A stretch of 64,000 nucleotides of DNA from Microcebus murinus (taxonomy: Eukaryota > Chordata > Mammalia > Primates > Cheirogaleidae): assembly GCF_040939455.1 (NCBI RefSeq), contig NC_134109.1, forward strand, positions 74,677,001 to 74,741,000, written 5' to 3'. Shown here one piece after another: positions 22,957 to 35,465 of this stretch. Position numbers and translations under genes: made by a program. Under the pieces are notes generated by a model. The model saw only the letters and a list, made by a program, of their open reading frames with translations, did not search any database and was not told the DNA's origin. Within the stretch, counting starts at the first letter, position 1; every line of letters starts with the position of its first letter.

Positions 22957-25100
22957 GTTAACCCCCTTTCCTCTACCCACTCTAAGGAGAGCAAAATAAC
23001 TCAGTTCAGTCTTTACTAGAATAATCAAGGGAAACCTATGTAAAAGATTTTTTTAAAAGATAAATCAAGGCTGTCATAGAAAATGAACACATAGCAAAGA
23101 TTTTATTTAACTTACTAATTAATAAATAAACATGAAGACTTTATAGTTAGCTCAAAGGAGAACCCAAAGAGCAGTCAAATGTATAAGTGCATCAGGAATG
23201 CTGAAGTGAATGTGCTTAAAAGATTTAAAACTGATCAATATCCACAAGGCAATAACCTCTTGCATTCTGCCAGGCACAAATTACATTTTAATGAAAAGAA
23301 TCATTTGCATTACTATCAGTTTCCTACGACTTTGACCTTAATAGTAACTTTCTAGTAAATGTGAATAGATGAAAATATAAATTATGATTACTATAATAAG
23401 ATAAAACAAAATGATTTTTCAAAAGTTAAGTATCAGCAATACTGTAGGAAACTACTCCTCAAGCTTTGATATAGTGATAAAAGTTATTTCTGTCTTTTGG
23501 GAGTAAAATTCTCATATAGCCTCGGATCTATAAAGGTTTTTTCTACCTCTGATCTAGTAATTTTTCTTCTTGATCCTAAGGGTAGAGAGTTGTAGGTAAA
23601 AAACAGTTTTTTTATTTTTGCTTTTCCTTTAAATATAAATTCTGTAAGACAGTAAAGCACAAGGCCACTGCACTTTGGTATCCTGCTAACAGAACGTTAC
23701 ATAAAGCAGGGGTCATCCTCTTCTACTTGACTGGTCTGAACGCCACTGCCCAGAGCGTTGGGGGCAGTGTGTCCAGCTCAGTGGGAGCCGCGACGGGAGG
23801 ACTGGTTACTACAGAGCTGCCAGGAGGGAGGGGGAAGAAGCCATTAACAACACATGATACTGCGTCTGACATCTTTGTGAGCATCTGTGAGACTGGGAAT
23901 GCCCCCAAAAGACTGAGAGCATGAAGTGAAACAGGTTACAGTAGATTTTACATAAAAAGAGTATGGGTATTAATTTTGAAATTATACCAATAGTTTTAAG
24001 TAAAGTTTAAGGTCTATATCCTTCCTGTTTGTAATGTTATTTTCAGATTTTTAAATTTGTTTGCTTTTTTTCTTCCTTCTTTTTACTACTGAGCAAGTTT
24101 CAGCAGGCCTACCTATGGAGGAAGGGGAAGGAAACATGGCCATTAGCCTTCTAGCCAAGGCAGGGCAAATTGGGTAAAACTTGCCTTCCCGACTTCTCAG
24201 CAGGGTGGGAACTGTGAGTCTAAGCTGTGGGAACTGTGAGTCTAAGACAGACTCCAAGCACAAACGTCCAAGTCTAAATCTGAGGTTTCAACATGCCTGG
24301 TTTCAAAATTATCTTCTAGTCTTGTCTTTCTCAAAATTGACCAATGTGTGAATATTTTATACAGGGAGGAAAAAAGTGCTTACAGAATTCTAGCAATAAT
24401 TAACATTTTTATGGTATCTAAGTATAAACATAAATATGCTCTTATGTCAATATAAAGCTGAAACAAATTTGTACAGTAAGTATAAACAAAAGGTAAGACT
24501 AATGAAAATTCAATTTATAAATACCAACTAAATATGATAAATAATGATTTACATAAGAAAATCTGCTAATTTTGGGTTTACTGCTAGAAAGACATAGACT
24601 CTGGTATAATTCTAAAGTTTAGAGTTTAATTCTAAAGTTTAGTTTATTTTACACTTTAAAATAAAACTGTTAAAGCAGAGAATGTATGTTTTCATTAGTA
24701 GAAATTGCAAAATGGCATTAATAGTAATAATCAAATATTTTTATTGAATCTGAAATAAAAGAATGCTTTATTGTCTATTTGTGGCTCTAGTCATTGTTAT
24801 TAGCCAATTGTCTCAAAGTTGGATGTATATCACTGGTGTATATGCAGTGTATTCACTGAAAAAATGAATATTATAGGATTGCTGTGCTATGCACTATGTG
24901 ATGATTCCATTCTCACATCTTTTTCTCTAATCAAACTATTACCAAAGCTTTAGGGCAGCTCTCTGTAACATCACTTGTCTTTTGCAAGGTTTGAATACAA
25001 ACACACAGACAACTTCAGGTACTGATAGTAAGTAGCAACTTAATTATAAGGTAGTTACTCAGATAATCAGAACAGTGTTAAACCTACTGTTTAGAATAAA
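22957..25100. other. Long stretch without recognised repeats
   Basis: About 2.1 kb of AT-rich DNA with no repeat I can name. It includes a GC-richer patch at 23720-23930 with overlapping short frames on both strands, unrecognised. A 22-bp tandem duplication is at 24205-24247. Possibly old non-coding sequence. Confidence 0.4.
24205..24247 (+). repeat. 22-bp tandem duplication
   Basis: gtgggaactgtgagtctaag is repeated at 24205 and 24227 with no mismatch in the first 20 bases. Confidence 0.92.
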
Positions 25101-25102
25101 AA

Positions 25103-25720
25103 GACAGCATAATATTTTCTTTTGGTGTATACATGCATGCTTCATTTATTTTTTATTTGCACAAACTTATGGAGCACAGGTACAACTTTGTTACATGCAT
25201 AGACTGGGTAGTGGTCAAGTCAGGGCTTTTAGTGTATCTACCTCCTGAATAATGTACATTGTACTCATTACCTGATTTCTCATCATCCACTCCCCACCAC
25301 CCTCTCACCCTTCCAAGTCTCCATTGTCTATCATTCCCTGCTGTACGTCCACATGTACACATTTTTAGCATCCACTTATGAGTGAGAACATGGGATATTT
25401 GACTTTCTGTTCCTGGGTTGTTTCACTTAAGATAATGGCCTCCAGTTCCATCCATGTTGCTCCAAAAGACATGATTCAATTTTTTATGTATAAATAGTAT
25501 TCCATTGTGTAAATATACTACATTTTCTTTGTTCATTCTTCTGTTGATGGATACTTAGGTGGATTTTATATCTTCGCTATTGTGAATAGTGCTGCAATAA
25601 ACATAGGAGTGCAGGTTCTGCTTGATATATTCATTTCTTCTCCTTTGGGTAGACACCTGGTAGTGGGATTTCTAGATCAAATGGTAGTTTTATTTTTAGT
25701 TGAAATGACAGTATAATATT
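25103..25720 (-). mobile_element. 5'-truncated LINE-1, antisense
   Basis: Reversed L1 3' part: 'cacttatgagtgagaacatg', 'tggcctccagttccatccat', 'gttgctccaaaagacatgat', 'gatggatacttaggtggatt', 'ctattgtgaatagtgctgca' and 'ggtagtgggatttctagatc'. Flanking duplications gacagcataatatt (25103-25116) and gacagtataatatt (25707-25720) differ by one base. The insert is about 590 bp. Confidence 0.9.
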
Positions 25721-26696
25721 GAAGAAATTCATTAAAAGAAAATCTTGCACCCTTGAGACCTATTTCCCTAGATACCTAGGGCCCTTCAAGGGGGGAATTG
25801 GTCATCAGGGGGCAGTAGATGCTTCCTACTCTTCAGGGTTGAGTGCCAAGCCTTCTATTTTCTTGAAACCCCAGTCTTATCATGTGAATACCTAACCCTT
25901 GGGACATAAGAAGTAGTCTACTAAAAACAATCACTTCCTGTGATCTTGAAATCTATTATTTCTTATTGACCTCTTCTACTTTTTCCCTTTCTCTGAGAAG
26001 TCTTTTGACCTTGGCTTGGCATATTCAAAAGTCAGCCATGTTGAAGCACCATTTGTTTATTGGGGGACAGACCATGTGCTTGGTTTGAGTGTAGCAATAG
26101 AAAAGGTTTGTCCTCTTGTTGTTCCATCAGAATTCACATCTGTTAACCTCCGGGGCATCACACCAAAACCATCTGCTTGACTAGTATTTGCTAGGGGAGT
26201 TGGCAGTGTGGGTAGGGGACAGAGAGAGGTTGAGTTGGAAACCTGTCCTTCAGCCTTTCAGGATGCTCAGAAGCACCCAGGCTCTACTGGTGCATGAGAG
26301 CCATAGTAGAAGCATCCTGCCCTCTTTAGGTTCAATTACGGGTGAAAGTCAAGCTATGGGTTACTGGAGCAGGCCTATATGATTCTCTTTGCCTTGTAGT
26401 TTCATGAAAAAGATTAAGAAAACCCTTGAGAACTTGTAGATACATACAATTTTGGTCATGCGTTGATCAGCCACAAAAAGTGAAATATCCTGCGTGATCA
26501 AGCCACATAAGTAAAAAAAAAAAAAAAAAAAAAAAATCCCAAATAGATGTTTATTCAAATAGTCAACATAACCCCTTGGGGAAAAAGAAAAGCATTTCCA
26601 TATTGAGAGAGACATCACTATCTCCCCCTCCCACAACTGCATTCTATCTTTGTGAGTGCGTGGTTAGTATAGACAATAATATTTCTACATATTTGG
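25721..26696. other. Mostly unassigned sequence
   Basis: No firm repeat. 26055-26130 is faintly like reversed L2 ('gtttattgggggacagacca'). A pure A-run lies at 26514-26536. Confidence 0.4.
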
Positions 26697-26883
26697 ATCT
26701 GTAATCCTAAACCCTGGCTGCACACTGAAATCATTTGGGAGACTTTTGAAACATACTGTGGTCAGGTCTAAGCTTTGGAGATTCGGATTTAATTGGTCCC
26801 AGGGTGGAGTCTGGGCACTGACATAGATTGAAAGTTCTCCCAGGTGGTTACAATGTGCAGAAATGTTAAGGACCACTGACTTG
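26697..26883 (-). mobile_element. hAT-type MER element (MER5-like)
   Basis: 'ccctggctgcacactgaaat', 'catttgggagacttttgaaa', 'cggatttaattggtcccagg' and 'gtggagtctgggcactgaca', ending '...aggaccactgac', match a short non-autonomous hAT family. Its strand and exact name are uncertain. Confidence 0.65.
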
Positions 26884-29859
26884 GAGAAAAACCTGATATT
26901 TTCCTGCAGCTACTGACTACTTCTAATCTAGAAGCTAACCTTCAGAAGAATCCCTTAGGTCAGGATAGGGAACATTAGAAGAAAAATTTTTTAAAAAGTG
27001 TGATCCAGGAGATGGGCAACATGGCAGACGAGGAGGAGGCACCCTCAAGGAGTCGATCAAAAATTATAGGTGTATGCCTTTTACAGGTGAATCTTCTTGT
27101 AAAAACAAATTGTAAAACTCCAGAGAAGTGACAGAGGACATTCAGACTGAGAGAATGTGATGGGGCAATTCATTTGGCAAGATCAAAGGGAACCTTGGGG
27201 AGGCATCCACCTGTGGGGAAAATCAGGAGGAGAAAGTTCTAGGATTCCACACTCACCCTGCAGGCTCTGTGATCCAAGGTGTGAGGGGGTTCCCACCATC
27301 ATTGCAGATCTCTGGACTGATAAGGGAGCCGTTTGGAGTCTGTGCAGAGATATTGCACTGGAGAGTGGGTGAGAAAAAGATTTGGTGGCTACCCTTGGGT
27401 TTCTGCAACTGATGTCATTCTGAGCTCTTAAGTGTGGGGTACTGGGTCTGCATGGGGCTTGGCTTTGCAACAGCAGCCTCACATCCTCCTGCCAGGCTGG
27501 GGAGGGAGCAGGCAGAGTGGATGCTGCCCCAAGCCATGCCCTATGACTGGGAGCTGAGCACCCCTCCCCGGCAACATGGGATCTGAACAGAGGAGGTACC
27601 TCAGGTGCCACAGACACCACCTGAGAAGCCTTGCAGTGACTGCCTCAGCGAGACTAGGGCAGGGTGGGAACCCCGGCTGCTGGGTGGCCCTAGCCCATGG
27701 CTGCACCCCCTACAACTAACACACTGCTGCCCACCCTGCACAGCTCAACCTCTGCGGTTCTCTAGCCTCTGGAGCCACTCCCTGCCCATGCAGCTCCACC
27801 TCTGCCTATTTAGAGCAGCCCCCCACCATGCAACTACACTTGCACCACTGGAACTGCCCCTGTCCCACAGAATCACCCCTTGTCTGTGTACTCCACCTCT
27901 GTGGTTCCCAATGTGGTCTAATGCCACAGTCCTGCCCATGCAGTTCTTGCCCTGCCTCCAGGCTGCAGCTCTGGCTATGAAGTTCCCACCGTGCCTGGGC
28001 TCAAGGTTCTACTCCCAAGGCCTCATGGAAGTGGCTGGGACTGTGGCTCTGCCCCCCCCCACCCCTACCCACTGCCAGGCTCCACCATTGCCCCCAGAAT
28101 TCAAGGCTTTGCCCCTATGGTGCCAGTGTGCCTGGCAGGCCCTAAACTCTACCTGGAGATTATAGCACTGCTCCTATACCCCAAGACCTCACACCCAAGT
28201 CTCCACCACAGCTGCTGGACCTGCCTGCAGAACCACCTTGAGGATGGGTGCAGAACCACTCCACCAGGGACCCCCTCTGCCTCAAGCAGCCATTATACCC
28301 AGACAAGGTTTGAGCAAACACCCACAACAAATACCCACAGCCTGGATGCCATGACCACTGCCTAGATAGCTTCACTCAGCTGCCACTGTCACCTCATGGG
28401 GAGACCCTGGACAGAGCAATCCCCACAATGCCAGACTCTATGGGGAGGGTTTCACCCAGTGCCCAAAGCGAGCTTTCAACAATGATCTGAGGGGTTGTCA
28501 CTCCACGCAAAGATTATTCAGCACTGACCTGAACTGTGACAATCACAAGAGAATAGGATGAAACAGAACAGCTGCACTACAGGCCCTCACTGCATCCTCC
28601 ATCCCCTGCTGGGTCATCATTCTAAGGTAGGACACAAAAGTGCCATATAAGGACCACCCTTTCTTCTCTCTGAGTAGGAGAATTCCAAACTAAAGAGAAC
28701 AGGTGCCCTGCAAACCTGTCAGCCCTGAGCTGAGATAAGAGGATTCAGATGAGAAGAAACCAGCAAAAGAACTCTGACAACATGAAAAAAAAAAAAAACA
28801 AAACAATTAGACATCTCCAAAGGATCACAATGGGTCTACAGTAGTGAACCCCAAACAAAAGAAAATTTCAAAATGTCAGAAATAGAATTCAGTATATGGA
28901 TGGCAAATAAGATGAATGGAATTGAAGACAATGTTGAAAGAAAACAAAATGAAGCCAAAAGAAATACCAGGAAATCAAAGAAAAAAACAAAAATATTTCT
29001 AAAGAGCTAGACAACATACGAAAGGATATAACAGAACTTAAAGAAATAGAAGAGTCATTTAGAGAATTTCAAAATAGAGCAGAAAACTTCAACAACAGGC
29101 TAAACAAAGCAGAAAAAAGAATCTTGGAGGCTGAAGACAAAGCTCTCAAGTTAACCCAGTCATTCAAAGATACAGAAAACAGAGTAAAGAAGACTGAATA
29201 AAAACTCAGAGAAATATGGGACTAGGCAAAGCAAATTAATATATGAATTATAGGTATCCCTAAGGGAGAAGAAGGAGCAAAAAGCATGGAAAATATATTC
29301 AAGTGAATTATTGAGGTAAACTTCCCTGGTATCACCAGGGATTCAGACATCCAAATACAAGATAGTCATGAAACACTGGGAAGATTTATAGCAAATAGGA
29401 CATCTTCAAGACAAATAGTAATCAATCTGGCTAACGTCAAAATGAAGGAGAAAATTCTACAAGCAGCAAGACAAAAACAACAACTGACCTACATAAGAAA
29501 ACCCATCAGGCTAACAGCAGACTTGTCAGTGGAGATGTTATAAGCTAGAGGAATAGGGGCCCCATCTTCAGTCTTCTTAAACAGAACAACTGTCAGTCAA
29601 GAATCTAGTATCCTGCAAAACTAAGTGTTATAGAGTACTTAGAAAAAAAGACTTTTCCAGGCAAGCAAACACTATGGCATTAGTCATGACTTCCCCTACA
29701 GGAAATACTCAGAACAGCATTATATATGGATCAGCACAATAGATACCCACTAGTGTAAAATCACCCAAAAGCTAAAGTTCACAGCTCATATAAAACAATA
29801 GCAAAGAGGGAAAACAAAGCAATAAGGTAATATCCAAAATGATAAATAGGACAGCATCC

Positions 29860-31436
29860 CACATATCAGTATTATCACTCAACATAAATAGTCTGAAATC
29901 TCCACTCAGAAGACATAGATCTGCCGAATGGATGAAAAGACACAACCCAAGTTTCTGCTGTCTCCAGGAAACATATCTAACCTATAAGAACTAGCACAAA
30001 CTTAAGCTGAAGGGATTAAAAAATGTATTTCACATAAATGGAAAGCAAAAGAGAGCAGATATAGCTATTCTCATATCAGATAAAATTGACTTTAAATCAG
30101 CAATAGTAAAGAAAGACAAAGATGGTCAATATAATAGTAAAGGCAGCAATTCAACAGGATGATATAACAATCCTAAATATATATGCACCTAACACAGGAG
30201 CTCCCAGATGCATACAGCAAATTATACTAGATCTAAGCAAAGAGATAAATAGTAGCCTTGTAATTGCCAGGGACTTCAACATCCCACTGACAGAGCTGGA
30301 CAGATCATCAAAGCAGAAAATAAATAAGTAAACACTGAACTTCCATGGGACCCTAGAACAAGTGAAACTAATGGACATTTACAGAACATTCTACCCCAAA
30401 ACTACTGAATATACATTCTTCTCATCATCACATGGGACATTCTCCAAGACCAATCATATCTTAGATCACAAAACATGTCTCAACAAATTAAAAAAAAATG
30501 AAATTCATACCATGTATCTTCTCAGACAACAATGGAATTAAGCTAGAAATCAATTCAAAGAGACACTCAAATCTACATAAAGTCATGGAAATTGAACAAG
30601 TTGCTACTGAATGATGATTGGATCAACAATGAAATTAAGATGAAAGTCAGAAGATTCCTCAAATTGATCAACAAAGGGAGCACAAACTATCAAAATCTCT
30701 ATGATTTACCAAAAGCAATCCTAAAGGATTCATAGCCTTAGATGGCTACATCAGAAAAACAGATCACAAATTAACAACCTAATGTCACATCTCAAGGAAC
30801 TAGAAAATGAAGAGCAAACAAACCCAAAGCCAGCAGAAGGAAAGAAATAAGGAAGCTCAGAGCAGAACTAAATGAAAGGGAAACAAAAACAAAAACAAAC
30901 AAACAAAAAAACAACCAATACTAAGGATCAATAAAACAATAAGTTGGTTCTTTGACAAGATACACAAATTTAACAGATTGATAGAACCCTTGCTAGTTTA
31001 ACCAGAAATAGAAGAGAAACGACCCAAATAAGCCCAAATAAAAATGGAAAAGGAGATACTACAACTGATACCACAGAAATATGAAATATCATCCATGAAT
31101 GCTATGAATATCTCTACACACATAAACTAGAAAATATAGAGGAAATGGAAAAATTTCTGGAAACACACAGCCTCCCAAGACTCAATCAGGAAGAAATAGA
31201 AATCCTGAACAGACCAATAATGAGCAGCAGGACTGAAGCAGTTATAAAAATATCTTCCACCAAAAAAAAGCCCTGCACCTGATGGATTCACAGCAAATTC
31301 AATCAGACCTACAAAGAAGAACTGGTACCCACCCTACAGAAATTACTCCATAACATCATGAAGAAGGGAATTCTCCCTAACTTATTAAATGAAGCCAGTA
31401 TTACCTTGATACCAAAGCCAGGAAAGGACACAACAA
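29860..31436 (+). pseudogene. Degenerate L1 ORF2, N-terminal (endonuclease) part
   Basis: In L1 elements ORF2 encodes an apurinic-type endonuclease followed by reverse transcriptase. Here translation in changing frames shows the start of the endonuclease domain and its LQET segment near 29970, whose Glu is catalytic in the family. Many stops and frameshifts follow. The copy breaks off at about 31436, before most of the reverse transcriptase. It cannot encode an active enzyme. Confidence 0.8.
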
Positions 31437-31689
31437 AAAAATAAAACGTATACACTGTGGGACTGCAGATTACTACAGTTCTATGGACACAGAATGGAAA
31501 TTCTTCAAAGAAATAAATATAGACTTAGCATTTGACCTAGCAATCTCACTACCGGTATTCACAAAGGAAAAGAATTCATTATATCAAAAAGACATCTGCA
31601 CTCAAATGTTTATTGCAGCACAATTCATAATCACAAAGAGGTGGAATTATCCTAAGTGCCCATCAATTCATGAGTGGATTAATAAAATG

Positions 31690-31862
31690 TGTTTATATAT
31701 AGATATAAAAACACATTATATATAATATATACATTATATATAAAAACACATTTTGTTGTGTATATTAAACATATAATATATGTCTATATATATAAAACAC
31801 ATGATGTGTGTGTATATATATGTATATATGTGTGTATGTATACACACACATACACACATACA
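31690..31862 (+). repeat. (TA)n/(TG)n/(CA)n cryptic microsatellite within L1 ORF2
   Basis: It starts right after 'gattaataaaatgtg' and ends before 'gcaatactactcagccat', so it is inserted in or expanded from the ORF2 C-terminal sequence. Composed of TATATA, TGTGTG and CACACA blocks. Confidence 0.85.
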
Positions 31863-32261
31863 ATGCAATACTACTCAGCCATAAAAGCAAATGAATGAAT
31901 GGCTTTTGCAGCAATTTTGATGGAACTGGAGACCATTATCCTAACTGAAGTGTCTCAGGAATGGAAAAACAAACACACCATTACATCTTCTAATAATTTT
32001 GAACTAATCGGTGGGCACAGAGAGAAGTAAAAGTCATTGGAAATGATGAGGAGGAACAGGAGAAGAGAGGAGGGATAAAAACCTACCCATCAGGTACAAT
32101 GAACTCTCATTGTATTCAGGTGATGGGTACACTAAAAGCCCTGACTTAAGTGTCATAAAAGCTATCTATGTAACAAAAACATCTGAATCCCCTTAATATC
32201 TTCAAATTAAATAAAAAAGTGTGATCCAACAAAGAAAAGAAATAATATCTAATCCAGCGTG

Positions 32262-32510
32262 GGTTTCTTAACCTCTGTACTCTTGACATTTTGGGCCAGA
32301 TAATTCTTTGTTGTGAGAGGAAGGGCTGCACAGCGCATGGTAGGATGTTTAGCGGCATCCCTGGCTTCTACTCCCTGGATGCCATTAGTAGGTCCTCTTA
32401 TGTTGTACCCCTATATTGTGACAACTGAAAATGTCTCCAGGCATTGCCAAATGTCCCCCAAGGTATAAAATCCTCTCCCCCAACAACCCGCCTTTTGAGA
32501 ACCAGTGATC
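32262..32510 (+). mobile_element. MER20-type hAT DNA transposon
   Basis: 'cttgacattttgggccagat', 'aattctttgttgtgagagg', 'ggtaggatgtttagcggcat', 'ccctggcttctactccctgg', 'aaaatgtctccaggcattgc' and 'ttttgagaaccagtga' are MER20 from end to end. Confidence 0.9.
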
Positions 32511-33239
32511 TAGACAATTGGAGTATTGACTTTCTCCCCTCCTTTTTCTAACTCTGATCTATCCTTTTCTAAAATAAACAAGGCTAGTAATCTCTTACAC
32601 CTTTTGGAACTGGCAGCTTTGCTGAAAGGCCAGGAAGGCTCTGTCTAATGATGAAATCAGACATCTTCATGAATGTTTTGGAATTAGAGTAATATCCAAA
32701 ATAAAAGTTTTTGTTTTTTCAATGAGGAATCATGGATATTACTATAAATTTATCTTTCAGAGAGAAAGAAGATCTTAGATCCAAATGTAGCTTTTGAAAG
32801 ATGCAAACCACAATAAAATCATACTATAATCACATCATGAGAGCTCTTTGAAACATAAAAATATTTCAGAGAATCTGAAGAATAATTTTGATGCAATTTG
32901 TCTTAAATTTACTTCTTCTCAAAGTATCACAGCATTTACTACCTCCCTTCCTTTTTTTTTTTGCCAAACAGAATGAGCAATCTCTGAATTCATATTAAAT
33001 ACAAAGAGGAAAGCCCTAACAAAAGACTGGCCAGCATAGTCATTCTAGTAATACTACAACAAACTTCAGTGGGATTGTTACTTTTCTGATAGAATGATTT
33101 GGTTGATCCCAAATGTTACAGCAGGTACCATGGCAATAGCACTTGATTTGAAAAGCTGTAGGCTTACGAATAAATTTGAAGCTGAGGTCAGTAGGGTAAC
33201 TAGGGTTAAATACTACTTCTCTTATTATGGCCAGAGTTC
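32511..33239. other. Unassigned sequence
   Basis: AT-rich with no recognised repeat or gene. Confidence 0.4.
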
Positions 33240-33450
33240 TGTGGATTTATATGAGCCAGTGCTTTATGATCATATACTATGTGCCAAGTCCTATGCTAAA
33301 CTCTTTACTTGTATTATCTCATTTAACGTTCACAATAGCCTCTAAGATAGTGAATCTTATTATCCTTATTTTATAGTTGAGGAACTAGCGGTTACGTTTG
33401 AAGTGTTAACTTTTCCAAGTTCACAAAGCTGCTAAGTAGTGTTAAGTGCC
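33240..33450 (-). repeat. MIR SINE
   Basis: 'atactatgtgccaagtccta', 'tacttgtattatctcattta', 'acgttcacaatagcctctaa', 'tatccttattttatagttga' and 'ttcacaaagctgctaagtag' are reversed MIR. Confidence 0.88.
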
Positions 33451-33969
33451 CATCTCAGAAGTTCCCAGCTTTTTCAATTCACCTTACCCTTAGTGTTTCA
33501 GTAATTTTTTTCATAGTACACATAGTACCTGACAATTCCATTTATTAGGTAGTTGGATCTAAACAACTTCATAACTATCTCCGTTCTAACAACTTAGTAG
33601 TCATTTGACAAAATAATACACACAAATTGAAGGAAAGAATGTATTTTATTTCATTCTTAAATAGCCACACTTACTAATTAATGGATAGGTGCACTCATTG
33701 GGCATGTGAAGCTTCTCAAACTTGAAACCAAATTGTATACCACCACCTTCATTTCCTGTTCCATATCAGGTTTCACACAGTATCTGCTTTTTAGCACAGC
33801 AGCTGCTGAAAACCTAGCTTTGCAAATACATGGCATCATCAAAAGGAGTGTGGTATGATCGAATGTTGAAGCTGTGAACTACTTTGAGTTAGTTGTTCAC
33901 ACGTCTGACAGATGTCAAGTATTGCTATGATTTTTCTGAAAATTTAAAAGATATATGTGGTTGGGGAAC
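33451..33969. other. Unassigned sequence
   Basis: No recognised feature. Confidence 0.4.
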
Positions 33970-34105
33970 TGCTGGTTTATCTATTTCCCTCTATTAGGCT
34001 GTGAATCCTTTGGCAGACAGCTGAATTCTCTTGTTCATCCTTATATACTCACCCCTAACGCAGTGCCTGGCACATAAAAGGAAGTCAGTAGGTGAAAGTA
34101 GAGGT
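33970..34105 (+). repeat. LINE-2 3' end
   Basis: 'taggctgtgaatcctttggc' and 'cagtgcctggcacataaaag' match the L2 terminus. Confidence 0.75.
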
Positions 34106-34764
34106 CTGAATTGTTCCTAATTCTTGGTTCTGGTTTTCACTATCTATAGAAAGATCTGAATTCTTCCAAGTCTCTTATGGGTGACTTTCTTCCCAAAGCT
34201 TGTTGATTCCAGATCTCCCTCCTCCCAAAGATGAGTTCAAACTGGCTTCTAATGGTTAGGGAACCCAGGACTCATCACCAAGACCTGTTCCGCCTAGCAT
34301 AGTCAGAGTGGGGCAAATCTGTCCACACGAAGTCAGACTCTCTGGGGCCCGTGGTGGTCTAGGCAGCTGTCTCTGAGAACAGCAGCTCCAGCAGACACAC
34401 ATATTTGCCTCCAAGGCTCTGACACAGCTCTTTTTTAGGAAACATGAACAAGGAGAGAGGTGAAAAGTTTGCAATTAGGGCAAAGAATGACCTTAACAGG
34501 AGTGAATGCTTTTGCATTTGTTTTCCCAATCCTGATACAACCATAGATTCATTTGAATGGAGATACTGTACACATTTCCTGTCTATCAGCTTCCCATTCT
34601 GGGATTCCGGCTGAAAGAACCAGCATCCACTCGTCTTTGAAAAGGTTCCTCATTTGATCTCCCAGCAGCATAGTCCTCAGTTGATCCTTAGAGTTGGTCT
34701 GTTTTATGGCTTCCTTAACATTGTTGATGCTGGCAAGACTAAATTAACAAATACTTGCATGAAA
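34106..34764. other. Unassigned sequence
   Basis: No repeat recognised. Minus-strand frames at 34256-34544 have no recognisable family. Confidence 0.4.
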
Positions 34765-35465
34765 AACCCGTGACATTTTTGCCCATCAATCCCATTCCTA
34801 GGGACTTGTACAGATATAAGCACATGTGTGAGAATGATGTGTATATTTAATATACCAATTGCAGCAGTATCTGTAATAACATAAGATTAGAAATAACCTA
34901 CGTGTCCTTTAATAAGGGACTATTAAGGTAAATGGTGACATATTCATATATGGAATATTAGGCAGTCATTTAAAGAAAGGGTCAGCAGACTTTTTCTGTA
35001 AAGGGCCAGATAGTAAATACTTTAGCCTTTGCAGACCATATATTCTCTGACACAGACACTCAACTCTACTATTATAGCACAAAAGCACCCACAGATGATA
35101 CATAAAAGAATAGGTGTGGCTGTGTTTTAATTAGGCTTTTACTTACTAACATAGAGACTGGATTTGACTTGCGGGCTATAGTTGACCTACCTTGCTTTAA
35201 AGGAATCAGGCAAGTCTATATATCTAACTATTGACAATATTTCCAAAATATATTATTAAGTAAAACTAGTAGGGAAAAAATACCAGGGTGTATGTAAATG
35301 CATAGAATGTTCTAGAATGCTACATAAGAAACTACAAAAGTGGTTGTTTCTGGGGATGAAAACTGGAAGTCTGGGGAAAAGGAAGATAGGCTTTTTGTTG
35401 AATATAATTTTGTTCTTATTGGAATTTGTATCGTGTACATGCATTACTTATATAAAAGAAACAAA
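34765..35465 (+). mobile_element. Old LINE-1 (L1M-type) 3' end, split by a hAT element
   Basis: 'catcaatcccattcctaggg', 'acttgtacagatataagcac', 'gcagcagtatctgtaataac', 'agggactattaaggtaaatg' and 'ggaatattaggcagtcattt' occur before the break. 'tattattaagtaaaactagt', 'gtggttgtttctggggatga' and 'aaaactggaagtctggggaa' occur after it. This is the ORF2 C-terminal/3'UTR order of medium-old L1s. Confidence 0.82.
34977..35195 (-). mobile_element. hAT-type transposon nested in old L1
   Basis: 'gggtcagcagactttttctg', 'taaagggccagatagtaaat' and 'ggtgtggctgtgttttaatt', ending 'gcgggctatagttgacctac', are the reversed copy of the family at 20406. The 8-bp duplications tttaaaga (34969-34976) and tttaaagg (35196-35203) differ by one base. 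Confidence 0.9.

Larger units (their letters stand above)
26993..32228 (+). mobile_element. LINE-1 with complete 5' end and an internal ORF2 deletion
   Basis: Flanked by exact 15-bp duplications aaaaagtgtgatcca (26993-27007 and 32214-32228). The body starts 'ggagatgggcaacatggcag'. 27008-28780 is a C-rich 5'UTR. About 28780-29540 is degenerate ORF1 ('caaaatgaaggagaaaattc', 'gcaagacaaaaac'). From about 29860 comes the ORF2 endonuclease domain, with a recognisable LQET motif near 29970. Stops and frameshifts occur throughout. Near 31435 the sequence jumps from '...aaaggacacaacaaaaaa' (early ORF2) to 'cactgtgggactgcag' (ORF2 C-terminal region), losing most of the reverse-transcriptase domain. The 3'UTR ends 'ttcaaattaaataaaaaa'. 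Frames inside the 5'UTR, up to 186 codons, are not genes. Confidence 0.93.

Noticed and set aside
27605..28365. Open frames of 186 and 124 codons on the plus strand
   Set aside because: They lie in the C-rich L1 5'UTR. Length follows from few A/T-rich stops, and the parallel L1 at 1-1350 does not preserve them.
30122..30331. Short plus-strand frame with enzyme-like sequence
   Set aside because: It is a fragment of the degenerate L1 endonuclease, already covered by the L1 entry.
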